Source: an uncultured Lachnospiraceae bacterium (GTDB lineage: Bacteria > Bacillota > Clostridia > Lachnospirales > Lachnospiraceae). From it: 45,362 nucleotides of DNA. The notes below the pieces were generated by a model. It saw nothing but the letters and a program-made list of their open reading frames with translations, was not told where the DNA came from and made no database searches. The stretch lies in contig CANQWV010000006.1 in assembly GCA_947627645.1 (NCBI GenBank), positions 1-45,362 of the forward strand. The letters run 5' to 3'. Shown piece after piece: positions 26,666-36,921 of the stretch. Positions within the stretch are counted from its first letter, which is position 1. Each line of letters opens with the position of its first letter. A program made the translations under genes and the position numbers.

Positions 26666-29182
26666 CTACTTCACCTTTACCTTACATTTTACTTTCTTCT
26701 TGCCGACTTTCACGGTGATCGTGGCGCTGCCTTTCTTCTTTGCCTTGATCACGCCCTTGCCCGATACCGTCGCCACGGACGAATCCGACGTCGAGTATTT
26801 AACCTTCTGTATGCAGGTGATCGGGCTCACGGTCGTCTCCAAGGTGAAGCTCTTTCCCTTTTTCAGCGTCACGGATTTTTTGTTTAGGGTGACCTTCGTG
26901 CAGGCCACCTCGTTTTTCTGGACGGTCACCTGGATGTCTTCGGAAAGGCCGCTCTTCAGCGTAACTGTGACCGTCGCCCTGCCCTTTTTCGCCTTTGCTT
27001 TGATCTTTCCCTTGCTGTTCACCGTGACAATCTTTGGATTACTGGACTTCCAGGACGCCACCGCGTCGCCGCTCGCCAGCCCGCTCACCTTGATCTTGTT
27101 GGTAGACTGTTTCGTCTTCAGCTTGATAGACGTGGCGTTCAGTTCCATTGCGGGCGTCAGCTTCGCCACCGCCCTGCTCTCTGTCGCTCCGCAGACCGTG
27201 CAGGTACGTGTCTCGGTTCCCTCTGCCAGTACGGTCGGCTCCTTTGTGACTGTATATGCCCCAAAAGTGTGAACCGTATGCTCCGATTTATTTTCGGTCT
27301 GCCCTGGAGTTTTCTCAGTCTGCGGCGGATTGGGTTCTATCTGTTCAGATTCCTTTTCTAATTTTAGCGTTACCCTGAGCGTCAATTCATCTCCCCTATT
27401 CCCCAATCCGCAGTCAAACACATAAGAGATTTCTTCCGGAAGTGCATTCTTCGGAAATTCAATTACACCACTCGTACTCATCGCCGGTACATCTGTGGTA
27501 AAGCTGACCTTCGCCAGATTTCCGTTTCCCACAAGTTCCGCCATATCCAACTGCCAGCCGTTTGCCTTATACGGAAGCCGGACCATTTTTCGCTGGTTAT
27601 CGCCCCACAATAAATCCAAGGCAAAATTTTTGCTTATATCCAAACTCGTTAACTGATTTCCCTCACAGTGCAGAAACTGTAAGTCATTATTCTTGCTTAC
27701 ATCCAGGCTCGTCAACTGATTTCCCCCACATTCCAAATCCGTAAGGGCGTTATTCTTGCTTACATCCAGATCCGTCAACTGATTTCCTCCACATTCCAAA
27801 TTCGTCAGGGCATTATTCTTGCTTACATCCATGTCCGTCAATTCGTTGCCATAACAATTCAACTGCACCAAGTTGGTATTTTTGCTTACATCCAGGCTTG
27901 TCAACGAGTTACCACCGCACATCAATATTGTTAAGGCTGTGTTTTCGCTTACATCCAGGCTCGTTAATTCGTTGCTGGAACAATTCAGTTCCGCCAGGGC
28001 GGTATTCATATTTACGTCCAGACCCATTAACTGGTTCATGCAGCAATCCAACTCCGTAAGGGCGGTATTCTTACTTACATCCAGGTTCGTCAGCTCGTTA
28101 TCATAACAATACAACTCCGTCAAGGCAGTATTCCCTACGTCCAGATTCGTCAATCCATTTCCATAACAATACAAAACCTTTAAGTCGGTATTATTGCTCA
28201 CATCCAGTCTCATCAGCGAATTATAGGAACAAGTCAGACGCTTCAGGTCAATATTCGTGCTCACATCCAGACTACTCAGCAGATTGCCGTCACACTGCAG
28301 CTCTGTCAGGGCAGTATTCTCGCTTACATTCAGGCTCCCCAATTCGTTCGTACTACACCCCAAATATGTCAATGCAATGTTTTTGCTTACGTCCAAGCTT
28401 GTCAGCCCATTTCCAGAACAGTCCAGCGTTGTCAAGACAGTATTCTCGCTTACATCCAAGCTCGCCAAATCATTGTTAGAACAATTCAAATTCTGCAGAT
28501 TCAGAAAATATTCGATTCCTTTCAGATTACCAATATCAGCAAATGAAACATCTATTACTTCTACCTTATCCGCTTCTTTCTTCGAAAGGCTCCCGTCTCC
28601 ATTCGCATCAAATCCCTGCTCTTTTATATAGTTAAGGAAATTTTCATCCGGGAAACAGCTTGCATCCAACGTCGCCACTACCTCCGAGCCGTCTGCTGCC
28701 ACATCGACCGCTTCCAGCTGAGAGTCTTCATTCCATTCCGCCTCTCCCGAAGCCAGGTCGACCGACAGCTCCGCGTCTGCCTCTATCGAAGCTTCCGCTA
28801 CCGCGTCATATTCCCCGTCTGTTTCATCTGCCGTGAAGAGCTCTGGCTGCGGCAGTCCCGCGAAATCTTCCGCCGCGTCTTCTATAATCTCATCCGAGAA
28901 TTTGCCGTCCGCAGGGGCAGTCTCCGCTGTCTCCTCTGCGAACCCATCGTCCGCAAAAACAGCCTCCTCTGTCTCCTCAGCAAGATACGCTTCGGTACAG
29001 GCAGTCGTATCCTCCGCCGCCTCAAACGCCGCTTCCCCTATGCCGGGCTCTGGCGTCCCCATGTTTTCTGCTGCCACCGTGACCGCCTCTACTGTCTCCT
29101 GTGCAAGCGCCGCCGTGCCGCTGCCAAATACAGAAACAACCGTCAGCGACACCGCCATTGCAAAAGCTGTTTTCCTTTTCAT
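26666..29182 (-). CDS. Secreted leucine-rich-repeat surface protein with BIG2-type Ig-like domains
   Basis: signal peptide; many LxVSxNTALTxLxCxxNxLTS repeats; C-terminal SNPKIVTVNSKGKIKAKAKKGRATVTV Ig-like. Confidence 0.88.
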   Translation of the reverse strand: MKRKTAFAMAVSLTVVSVFGSGTAALAQETVEAVTVAAENMGTPEPGIGEAAFEAAEDTTACTEAYLAEETEEAVFADDGFAEETAETAPADGKFSDEIIEDAAEDFAGLPQPELFTADETDGEYDAVAEASIEADAELSVDLASGEAEWNEDSQLEAVDVAADGSEVVATLDASCFPDENFLNYIKEQGFDANGDGSLSKKEADKVEVIDVSFADIGNLKGIEYFLNLQNLNCSNNDLASLDVSENTVLTTLDCSGNGLTSLDVSKNIALTYLGCSTNELGSLNVSENTALTELQCDGNLLSSLDVSTNIDLKRLTCSYNSLMRLDVSNNTDLKVLYCYGNGLTNLDVGNTALTELYCYDNELTNLDVSKNTALTELDCCMNQLMGLDVNMNTALAELNCSSNELTSLDVSENTALTILMCGGNSLTSLDVSKNTNLVQLNCYGNELTDMDVSKNNALTNLECGGNQLTDLDVSKNNALTDLECGGNQLTSLDVSKNNDLQFLHCEGNQLTSLDISKNFALDLLWGDNQRKMVRLPYKANGWQLDMAELVGNGNLAKVSFTTDVPAMSTSGVIEFPKNALPEEISYVFDCGLGNRGDELTLRVTLKLEKESEQIEPNPPQTEKTPGQTENKSEHTVHTFGAYTVTKEPTVLAEGTETRTCTVCGATESRAVAKLTPAMELNATSIKLKTKQSTNKIKVSGLASGDAVASWKSSNPKIVTVNSKGKIKAKAKKGRATVTVTLKSGLSEDIQVTVQKNEVACTKVTLNKKSVTLKKGKSFTLETTVSPITCIQKVKYSTSDSSVATVSGKGVIKAKKKGSATITVKVGKKKVKCKVKVK

Positions 29183-29344
29183 GTCCCCATTCTCCTCCTT
29201 CACTAAATACGCAGTCGGAAGGTCAAAAAAATGCTTTTCTTCTTCCGAATTATGCCTTTTTTAATATTATCCTCCCGCCTCTTCCTTGTCAAGCCATTCT
29301 TTGCATTTTCCAGTTTCCGCGCTAACAGGGAGTCCATCTTCTAC

Positions 29345-29395
29345 GCAAGAAAACACCAGCAGACGATCGCTTTCATCCGCTGGTGTTTTTCTTTT
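29345..29395 (-). terminator. Hairpin terminator downstream of GH5 gene
   Basis: AAACACCAGC (29351-29360)/GCTGGTGTTT (29379-29388) with flanking A/T runs. Confidence 0.7.
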
Positions 29396-29404
29396 TCACC
29401 GTTT

Positions 29405-31006
29405 CTATGGTTTTTTAACTTTCAATTCTACGATCTTCACCGACGTCACCTTATTCTTCGCAGATGAAGAACTCACGATAAACCCGATATCTGTCACAGA
29501 CTGCTTTGCAGAGATTTTCTTATTATAGGCAGTCGGACGGATGACGACGTATTTATTCTTATAGGTAAATTTGCCGCTCCACTCATTGTTTTTCTGAATC
29601 GCGTACTTAAATTTCACCTTAACTTTCCAATTGGAAATCGTCTTTTTGCTCTTATTTTTGACCGTCAGCTTGTACTGCGTATAATAGCGCTGCCCGTCAG
29701 ACCAGGAGCCCATCGCCTGCACCGTCGCTTTCGCATATTTCGAGCTGGCCTTCACCGCCTTAGATGCGGCTGTTCCGGGCTGGTTTGATTCACTCTGGTT
29801 CGTTCCACTCTGGTTTGTCTCCGTCTGTGTTGTTTCGTTTTGCGTTGTTCCGGACTGGCTGCCCGTCCCATCCTGGCTCGTCCCACCCTGCGCTGTTTCA
29901 TTCTGAGATCCGGTCTGGTTCGCCGACGGATCGTTTTCTATTGTATCAGAGTCGGCTGCCGCCGACGTCCCCGCCTTGCCTTTCGCCAGCTTGCCGCCGT
30001 AAGTCTTCACAAGCCACTGTCCGGACTTGCTCAGATTCGACCAGCTCCAACCGGACTTTTTGCCGGTACTGCTCTTCAGCAGCGCGCTGGATTCTGCTTT
30101 GTTTGAGAGATTCCACGCCACATAGCCGATGCCGTTCTTGTTCAGGAAGCTAATCCACTTATTGCCCTCCGAGGTATCCAGAGAGCCATTTCCGGACGCG
30201 TCCGAGATCCCAAACTCGCTCACAAGCAGCGGCAGCCCAGCTTTGATCGCGGTCTCCGCCTTCTGGCGGTAGGAGTCCTTGTGCGTCCCCGCATAGAAAT
30301 GCAGGGAATAGACCAGGTTGGAACCGGACAGAGGGCTCTTCGCTACCTCGTCCACATCCTGACACCAGGTCGGCGTGCCCACGATGATGATTGCGTCCTT
30401 GTCGATCTTGCGGATCGCCTTGATCACGGCCTTCGCATAGCTCTTTACGTTGCTCCAGCTCCCGCCGTTGCCGCCGTTCGGCTCGTTGCAGATCTCGTAA
30501 AGCACATTTTTTTGATTCTTATATTTCTTTGCCATCTCCCTGAAGAAACTGATGGCGGCCTTCTGCCCGGCCTTGCTGAACGGCTGGTTATTGTCGTTCA
30601 GAATATGCCAGTCGATGATCACGTACATACCGAGATCCGTCGCGGCTTTCACGCCCTCGTTGACCTTCGCCTTCAAGGCAGCCTTGTCGCCGCCCGAGCA
30701 GTACCCGCCGTACTCCGCGGTGTACATCGCCAGACGGACGGTGTTCGCGCCCCACTTGTCGCGCAGATCCTTGAATGCGGCTTTGGACACATACTCTGGA
30801 AACCACGCCAGCCCATGCGTGCTGACGCCCTTGATCTGAAAGGTTTTCCCTTTCGCGTTCACGATCCTTGTTCCCTTGACCGAAAGCTTGCCGTTCGCGG
30901 AGAGCGGCGTAGCGCCGACCGTGCAGCTCATCACCGCAAACCCAAGCACCAGGATCAGCACAAGAGTGCCGAGCCATAAGACTCCCTTTTTCTTATAATG
31001 CTTCAT
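29405..31006 (-). CDS. GH5 endoglucanase with Ser/Thr/Gln/Asn linker and C-terminal CBM-like domain
   Basis: IKGVSTHGLAWFPEYV, NVLYEICNEPNGG, LLVSEFG; linker; C-terminal cellulose-binding-like domain. Confidence 0.85.
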   Translation of the reverse strand: MKHYKKKGVLWLGTLVLILVLGFAVMSCTVGATPLSANGKLSVKGTRIVNAKGKTFQIKGVSTHGLAWFPEYVSKAAFKDLRDKWGANTVRLAMYTAEYGGYCSGGDKAALKAKVNEGVKAATDLGMYVIIDWHILNDNNQPFSKAGQKAAISFFREMAKKYKNQKNVLYEICNEPNGGNGGSWSNVKSYAKAVIKAIRKIDKDAIIIVGTPTWCQDVDEVAKSPLSGSNLVYSLHFYAGTHKDSYRQKAETAIKAGLPLLVSEFGISDASGNGSLDTSEGNKWISFLNKNGIGYVAWNLSNKAESSALLKSSTGKKSGWSWSNLSKSGQWLVKTYGGKLAKGKAGTSAAADSDTIENDPSANQTGSQNETAQGGTSQDGTGSQSGTTQNETTQTETNQSGTNQSESNQPGTAASKAVKASSKYAKATVQAMGSWSDGQRYYTQYKLTVKNKSKKTISNWKVKVKFKYAIQKNNEWSGKFTYKNKYVVIRPTAYNKKISAKQSVTDIGFIVSSSSAKNKVTSVKIVELKVKKP

Positions 31007-31111
31007 ATTCCTATCCCCCTGCAGCCAGGCGTTTCGTCCGCTTTCCCTGAATCCTGCCGAAAAAGCATCCTCACACGGCAAGTCCATGCAGCCAATCTCA
31101 AACGTCCTGTT

Positions 31112-31819
31112 CTAAAATAATCCCTTTACAATAAAAAATATGATCGGAACGGCCAGCGCCGGCAGCATATTGAGCGCCTTGCAGTCCTTGATCTTGAGAA
31201 TGCCAAGCCCTGAGCTGAAGATCAGCACCCCGCCGACCACGCAGAGCTCCGCGATCATATCTTCCGAAAAAAATGTCCCGGAGAGGTTTCGCGCAATCAG
31301 CCAGATCGAGCCCTGCCAGCAGAACAGAACCGGCGCAGCAAACGCCATGCCGATGCCGTAGGTGGACGCCAGCACGGTCGAAGTGACAAAATCGAGCGTC
31401 GCGTTCGTAAACAGATAGGTGTTGTCCCCGTGCAGCGCACTCATCACCGGGCCTAGGATCGACAGCGTTCCGATGCAATACAGGAGAATCCCGGTCGAGA
31501 GCCCCTGTCCCAGGTTGGACTTGGAATATTTTCCGACCAGACCCTGGAATTTCGCGTCCAGGTCGATGATCGAGCCGAGCAGGCTGCCGACCGCCAGGCT
31601 GACGATGAACAGCACCGGATATTTGCTCTTCGGCATATTGCTGACGACGGAGTTGATGCCAAGCACCGTGGCCGCCAGCCCCATCGCCGTGTACAGCGCG
31701 TCCTGATATTTCTCCTTGATACCTTTGCGCAGGACGCTTCCGAGCACGCTGCCCGTCAGGATCGTCCCTGTGTTTACGATTGTTCCCAGCATATGAAACG
31801 CTTTCCTCTTTTCTGTCAA
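31112..31819 (-). CDS. DUF554 family membrane protein
   Basis: MLGTIVNTGTILTGSVLGSVLRKGI; multi-TM; start may be 31792. Confidence 0.85.
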   Translation of the reverse strand: MTEKRKAFHMLGTIVNTGTILTGSVLGSVLRKGIKEKYQDALYTAMGLAATVLGINSVVSNMPKSKYPVLFIVSLAVGSLLGSIIDLDAKFQGLVGKYSKSNLGQGLSTGILLYCIGTLSILGPVMSALHGDNTYLFTNATLDFVTSTVLASTYGIGMAFAAPVLFCWQGSIWLIARNLSGTFFSEDMIAELCVVGGVLIFSSGLGILKIKDCKALNMLPALAVPIIFFIVKGLF

Positions 31820-31889
31820 AAATATCGGGCGAACCTTCCCTGTATCACAGGCATACCGTCACACCCGGCAGGCGGGGCACACACTTTTC

Positions 31890-32062
31890 TTCCATCATGC
31901 TCAAGTAGGGCAGACAAAAAACACAGCGCCTCTTTCTGCTCCATCACGCTCAAGTACGCCGGATGAAAAAATCACAGCGCCTCTTTCTGCTCCATCACGC
32001 TCAAGTACGCCGGATGAAAAAATTACAACGCCTCTTTCTGCTCCATCACGCTCAGATACGCC
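31890..32062 (-). repeat. 51-bp tandem duplication of the citrate synthase 3' end (3 copies plus a degenerate fourth)
   Basis: GCGCCTCTTTCTGCTCCATCACGCTC anchors 31926, 31977, 32028; degenerate copy around 31890. Confidence 0.88.
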
Positions 32063-33363
32063 GGGCGGATGATCTTGCCCATGCCGATCTGCTCCTCGAT
32101 GCGGTGCGCGCTCCAGCCGACGATACGCGCGATCGCGAAGATCGGCGTGTAGAGCTCCACCGGAATCCCCAGCATCTGGTATACAAAGCCGCTGTAGAAA
32201 TCGACGTTCGGGCTGACCCCCTTGAAAATCTTACGCTTCTTCGCAATCAGCTTCGGCGCGAGCTCCTCGATGTTATTGTAGAGGGCCATGTCGACCTCGC
32301 GGTGTTTCTCGGTCGCGAGCATCTCCACAAAACGCTTGAAAATGCGCTCACGCGGATCCGACAGGGAGTACACCGCGTGCCCCATCCCGTAGATCAGGCC
32401 CTTCCGGTCGAACGCCTCGCCATCAAGCAGCTTCGCGAGATACGCCTCGACCTCGTCCTTGTCCTCGTAATCGTGCACATGGCTGCGAATATCCTCCATC
32501 ATCTCCATCACCTTGATATTCGCCCCGCCGTGCTTCGGCCCCTTCAGCGACGACATGGCTGCGGCCATCGCCGAGTACGTATCGGAACCGGAGGAAGTCA
32601 CGACACGCGTCGTGAACGTGGAATTGTTGCCGCCGCCATGCTCCATGTGCAGGATCAGCGCGATGTCGAGCACCTTCGCCTCCAGCTTCGTGTAGGAGCG
32701 GTCCGGGCGCAGCATCATCAGAAGATTCTCCGCCGTGGAGAGCGAGTGATCCGGACGGTGGATGTACATACTGTCGTTGTGCTCATAATGGTTGTACGCG
32801 TGATAGCCGTACACCGCCAGCAGCGGAAACACACTGATGAGCTGGAGGCACTGCCTCAGGCTGTTGGCGATCTCCGTGTTCGTCGCGTTGTCGTCGTAGG
32901 ATGCGAGCGTCAGAATACTGCGGATCATGGAATTCATGATGTCGCGGCTCGGCGCCTTCATGATCACGTCGCGGGTAAAATTGGTCGGCAGATCACGCCC
33001 CTCCGCCAGAATCTGGCGGAATTCAAGCAGCTCCTGCGCGCTCGGCTTTTCCCCGAACAGCAGGAGGTATGCCGTGGACTCAAAACCAAAACTGTTCCTG
33101 TCCAGCTCCTGGACAAGATGCTGCACCGGATAACCCCGGTACCAGAGCTGACCGTCGCACGGAGTCTTGACCCCATCCACATCCTGAAACGAGACGATCT
33201 TCGAGATGCTGGTCAGGCCGGTCACAACGCCCTTGCCGTTTTGGTCTCTGAGTCCGCGGTACACACCAAACTCCTGAAACAGGTGATCTGAGATCTGATC
33301 GTTCTTCCTGCAAAGCTCTTCCTTTTTTCCTGCGTAACTCATGATGTTTTTCTCATATCCCAT
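32023..33363 (-). CDS. gltA: Citrate synthase
   Basis: GYPVQHL, MEHGGGNNSTFTTRVVTSSGSDTYSA, GPKHGGAN, GMGHAVY, NVDFYSGFVY. Confidence 0.93.
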   Translation of the reverse strand: MGYEKNIMSYAGKKEELCRKNDQISDHLFQEFGVYRGLRDQNGKGVVTGLTSISKIVSFQDVDGVKTPCDGQLWYRGYPVQHLVQELDRNSFGFESTAYLLLFGEKPSAQELLEFRQILAEGRDLPTNFTRDVIMKAPSRDIMNSMIRSILTLASYDDNATNTEIANSLRQCLQLISVFPLLAVYGYHAYNHYEHNDSMYIHRPDHSLSTAENLLMMLRPDRSYTKLEAKVLDIALILHMEHGGGNNSTFTTRVVTSSGSDTYSAMAAAMSSLKGPKHGGANIKVMEMMEDIRSHVHDYEDKDEVEAYLAKLLDGEAFDRKGLIYGMGHAVYSLSDPRERIFKRFVEMLATEKHREVDMALYNNIEELAPKLIAKKRKIFKGVSPNVDFYSGFVYQMLGIPVELYTPIFAIARIVGWSAHRIEEQIGMGKIIRPAYLSVMEQKEAL

Positions 33364-33514
33364 TCTGCTGCCTCCTTTTCCCTATGATAACAAATATTTT
33401 TTATCATAGCATATCTTTTTCTTTTCCGCAAGTTTCCACGTTTACATAATATAGGTTCGATGCTAAAATGAAACCGTAACTCTTACCGGTTTTCTACATT
33501 GGGGAGGTAGTTTT

Positions 33515-35818
33515 ATGCGCTCGATCAGAAAAAATCTCATGCTTCTTCTGGCTTTTCTGCTTCTGCTGTCCGCAGAACCGTCACTGCGCGCGTCCGCGGC
33601 CGCCAGACCGGTCAAGCTCACAAAGTGCCAGCTCGCGACAGCGGGCAAGATCAAGATCACCGCTTCGGCCTCAAACCTCAAAAAGATCAATGGCAGCAAG
33701 TGCTACCTGTTCGCCCTTTCTTTTGCAGATTCCGGGATTTCCAGGAAGGCAAAGCCGCTTGCCTCGGTCAAAAAAGCAAAGACCATGAATTTTTCCGTGA
33801 AGCTCAACAATACAAAGGCCTCGAGCCTTCTGTACTCCCGCTTTGTGCTCGCGTCCAAAGACAAGAAAGGAAATTACAAGGCCATTAGCAGCGCCAGATA
33901 TCTCTCCAACCCGAAGAAAGCGGCCAAATATACCTACAAATTCCCAACGGCGTCCTCCAAAAAGGGGCTGCAGGTGAGCGCCAATATGCTCGAAGACGCG
34001 ATCGACCTGAATGTGCAGCATTCTCTTCTGAACATCGTATTCTCGGATCTGCTCCCAACCGCGGCAGAGCGCAACAACGCCTTTTCAATCTCCTACAAAT
34101 ATCACGGCAAAACCTACTGGTTCCGCAAGGCGCTTGTCAACAGCTACGACGCCCAGCTCACCGCTCTGAAGCAGAACAACGTCGTCGTGAGCGCCGTCCT
34201 GCTGCTCGGCTGGCGGGACGATCTCAAGTCTCTGATCTATCCGGGCGGGCGCGAAGCCGGCCACAGCTTTTATGCGTGGAATACCAAGACCGCCTCCGCC
34301 CGCGAACAGCTGCAGGCGACACTTGCGTTCCTCGGGTCACGCTACGGAAGCTCGTCCGCTGAGCATGGACGCATCGTCAACTGGATCGTCGGGAACGAGG
34401 TCAACAATTATAATGTCTACAACTATGCCGGAAGCAGGCCGCTGAAACAGTACGCGCAGCTCTATGCCGACGCGTTCCGCATGACGTACAACACGATGAC
34501 AAGCATCTACGCAAACGCCCGCGTTTATATCTCCCTCGATCATCTTTGGAACACCCGGGTGAGCGGAAGCTTTACCTCGCGGGAGCTGCTGGACGCGTTT
34601 GCCTCAGCGCTCAAAGACCAGGGCAGCATCAGCTGGAACCTGGCCTTCCATCCCTACGGCTCACCTCTGACGGAGCCGCGCTTCTGGGCAAATGTAAACG
34701 GCCAGGCAGTGCAGTCGCTGTCCTCCCCGGTCATCAGCATGAAAAATATCGGCATCCTGACCTCCTACATCCGGCAAAAATACGGCTCCGGGACGCGCAT
34801 CATTCTCTCCGAGCAGGGCTACACCTCCGTGCGGCATATCCCTGTCGTCAGTTTGGGAGACAATGCGGAGAGCAGAGACAAGAATGAAAGTTCCGGAAGC
34901 AAGCCGGATGAGAAAGACGGCGGTTCTGTCGATATCGGAAAGGAAAATGAAACAGATACAACAAAAGATTCCGACAAAGCTAACGATACTGACGCAGGCT
35001 CCGAAAACACGATCCGCGAAAAAAAGGTCGACGCCCAGAAGGAGCAGTCCGCGGCCATCGCCTACAGCTACTATCTCGCCGAGGCCGACAGCATGATCGA
35101 TTCCTTCATCATGAACCGCCATGTAGACCACCAGGCCGAGGTCGCCCAGGGACTCGATCTGGGGCTCTGGACCACCGACGCCGCGAGCAGCCTGCCGGAG
35201 TGGGCCGACGAGAAAAAGGATTCCTGGCAGGTATTCAAGTACATGGACTCCAACAAGGCAAACAGTGTGACCGCAGACGCGCGCGCTGTCATCGGCATCC
35301 AGAAATGGGCCGATCTCATACCAGGCTTTGGCAAGAAACTGTACAGCAAAAACAATTACGCCTCAGCCTCCCTGCTGCAGCTTCCAAATTACAAAAAGAC
35401 CTCGTCCATCGCCGCGGCGTGGAGCGCTTACGGAGCCGTCGCAGCAGGTTCCAGATCCGGCAGCACATTTACCGCCGTCCACGACAACAGCCGGAACCGC
35501 AACAGCCTTTGGGGGTTCTCACAGACATTCAGTAAAAAGCTGAAGTTTACCTCCGCGCCGTATTTTTACACGACGCTGACCGTGCATGGAGCCGCCGCCG
35601 CAAAAGCGCAGGTCACGATCTGCTTCTACAGTGGCAAAAACATTCTCGAGTGCAGCCAGACGATTCCCTGCGACACCCCGGTCAAGCTCGGCGTCTCCCT
35701 CAAAAAGTGGAAATACCGGAAAGCCGTGCAAAAGATCCAAGTCCTGATCTCCCCGGTGAAAAAGGGCTGGACACAAGACGCATACGTCACGATGACACGA
35801 CCGGTGCGCGGGAAATAA
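33515..35818 (+). CDS. Secreted DUF5722 family protein
   Basis: signal peptide; LLLGWRDDLKSLIYPGGREAGHSFYAWNT, IVNWIVGNEVNNYNVYNYAG; SD GGGGAGG. Confidence 0.82.
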   Translation: MRSIRKNLMLLLAFLLLLSAEPSLRASAAARPVKLTKCQLATAGKIKITASASNLKKINGSKCYLFALSFADSGISRKAKPLASVKKAKTMNFSVKLNNTKASSLLYSRFVLASKDKKGNYKAISSARYLSNPKKAAKYTYKFPTASSKKGLQVSANMLEDAIDLNVQHSLLNIVFSDLLPTAAERNNAFSISYKYHGKTYWFRKALVNSYDAQLTALKQNNVVVSAVLLLGWRDDLKSLIYPGGREAGHSFYAWNTKTASAREQLQATLAFLGSRYGSSSAEHGRIVNWIVGNEVNNYNVYNYAGSRPLKQYAQLYADAFRMTYNTMTSIYANARVYISLDHLWNTRVSGSFTSRELLDAFASALKDQGSISWNLAFHPYGSPLTEPRFWANVNGQAVQSLSSPVISMKNIGILTSYIRQKYGSGTRIILSEQGYTSVRHIPVVSLGDNAESRDKNESSGSKPDEKDGGSVDIGKENETDTTKDSDKANDTDAGSENTIREKKVDAQKEQSAAIAYSYYLAEADSMIDSFIMNRHVDHQAEVAQGLDLGLWTTDAASSLPEWADEKKDSWQVFKYMDSNKANSVTADARAVIGIQKWADLIPGFGKKLYSKNNYASASLLQLPNYKKTSSIAAAWSAYGAVAAGSRSGSTFTAVHDNSRNRNSLWGFSQTFSKKLKFTSAPYFYTTLTVHGAAAAKAQVTICFYSGKNILECSQTIPCDTPVKLGVSLKKWKYRKAVQKIQVLISPVKKGWTQDAYVTMTRPVRGK

Positions 35819-35939
35819 CGGGCAACTCAAAGGCTGCAGGCTGAGGCACGCAGACAGCGCAGCAAAACCTTTCTGCGGCTTACGCATCCTCGTCACAGTC
35901 TGCAAAGCAACGCGCAAGTAAGACTTTCGCTAATCAAGC

Positions 35940-35992
35940 GAGCCGGAGTTTGCCGCACCCATACCATGCGGTCAACACCGGCTCATTTTTTA
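35940..35992 (+). terminator. Rho-independent terminator downstream of DUF5722 gene
   Basis: GAGCCGG...CCGC...GCGG...CCGGCTC followed by ATTTTTT. Confidence 0.75.
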
Positions 35993-36724
35993 CAGAAGCT
36001 GAGAAACCGACGTCGGCACATAGCCCTGCTGCCGAAGATCCTCGATGATCGTCTCGAGCGCCTGCGCCGTGTGTCTGGCGCCGCCGTGCATACGGATGAT
36101 CGCGCCCGCGTCGAGCTGGGTGTTTTCCGTCACCTTTTTGATGATCGACTCGATCCCGTAGTCTTTCCAGTCCTCCGAATCGACGCTCCAGCGGATCGGC
36201 AGATATCCTTCCGCCACAGCGATGCTGACCAGGGCGCTGTCGTACTCCCCGTACGGAGCCCGAAACAGCTTCATCTGCACTCCGGTGAGGTTCTTTACCT
36301 TCTCGCTGGTTTCCTCCAGGATCCTGCGCACCTCCGCCGGCGATTTTTCCGTCATGCTCTCGCGGTCGGATCCCCTGCTGCCAATGTCATGCCCCTCATC
36401 CGCCATACGCTTCGTCTCCGCCGGATGCGCGTCCACCCAGTCCGCCGTCACAAAAAAAGTCGCCTTCGCCTGCTGCGCCTTGAGAATGTCCAGGATCAGC
36501 CCGACGTCCCCGCTCCCCTGCGTCACGTCAAAGCTCAGCGCCAGAGCGCCGTCCTCCCTCTGTACATAGTCGACCGGCATCGCCTGCGCGCCTGCCAGGC
36601 CGTTCACTGCAATACTTCTTTGGTTTGCCAGATATGCGCCGAAAAAAAATACGAAGGAACACAGGCACACCAGGCCCAGTCCCCTCAAACGATACCACGC
36701 AAAACTGATTTCTTTCTCCATCAT
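35990..36724 (-). CDS. Polysaccharide deacetylase-like (NodB fold) protein with degenerate metal-binding motifs
   Basis: ALSFDVTQGSG, ATFFVTADWVDAHP, GHDIGSRGSDRESM, FRAPYGEYD, IIRMHGGARHT. Confidence 0.8.
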   Translation of the reverse strand: MMEKEISFAWYRLRGLGLVCLCSFVFFFGAYLANQRSIAVNGLAGAQAMPVDYVQREDGALALSFDVTQGSGDVGLILDILKAQQAKATFFVTADWVDAHPAETKRMADEGHDIGSRGSDRESMTEKSPAEVRRILEETSEKVKNLTGVQMKLFRAPYGEYDSALVSIAVAEGYLPIRWSVDSEDWKDYGIESIIKKVTENTQLDAGAIIRMHGGARHTAQALETIIEDLRQQGYVPTSVSQLL

Positions 36725-36921
36725 GTCTGATCCGCCCCGGGTATTCTTATTAAAACTATATGAGAATTCCCGGTATAAAATGCAATTGTCCAGGCCTGCG
36801 GATCTTTCTATTTTATTACAATTCCATTGCTATTTCTTAAGCTGTTCCCGTATCTTTCACAAGCACATTTTATGAAATCACTCCAAAGCTGTCAGCCGCT
36901 CTTACCAGCCTCCATGCAAAT

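Noticed and set aside
31963-33291. 442-aa plus-strand ORF
   Set aside because: Antisense to unmistakable citrate synthase; shadow frame
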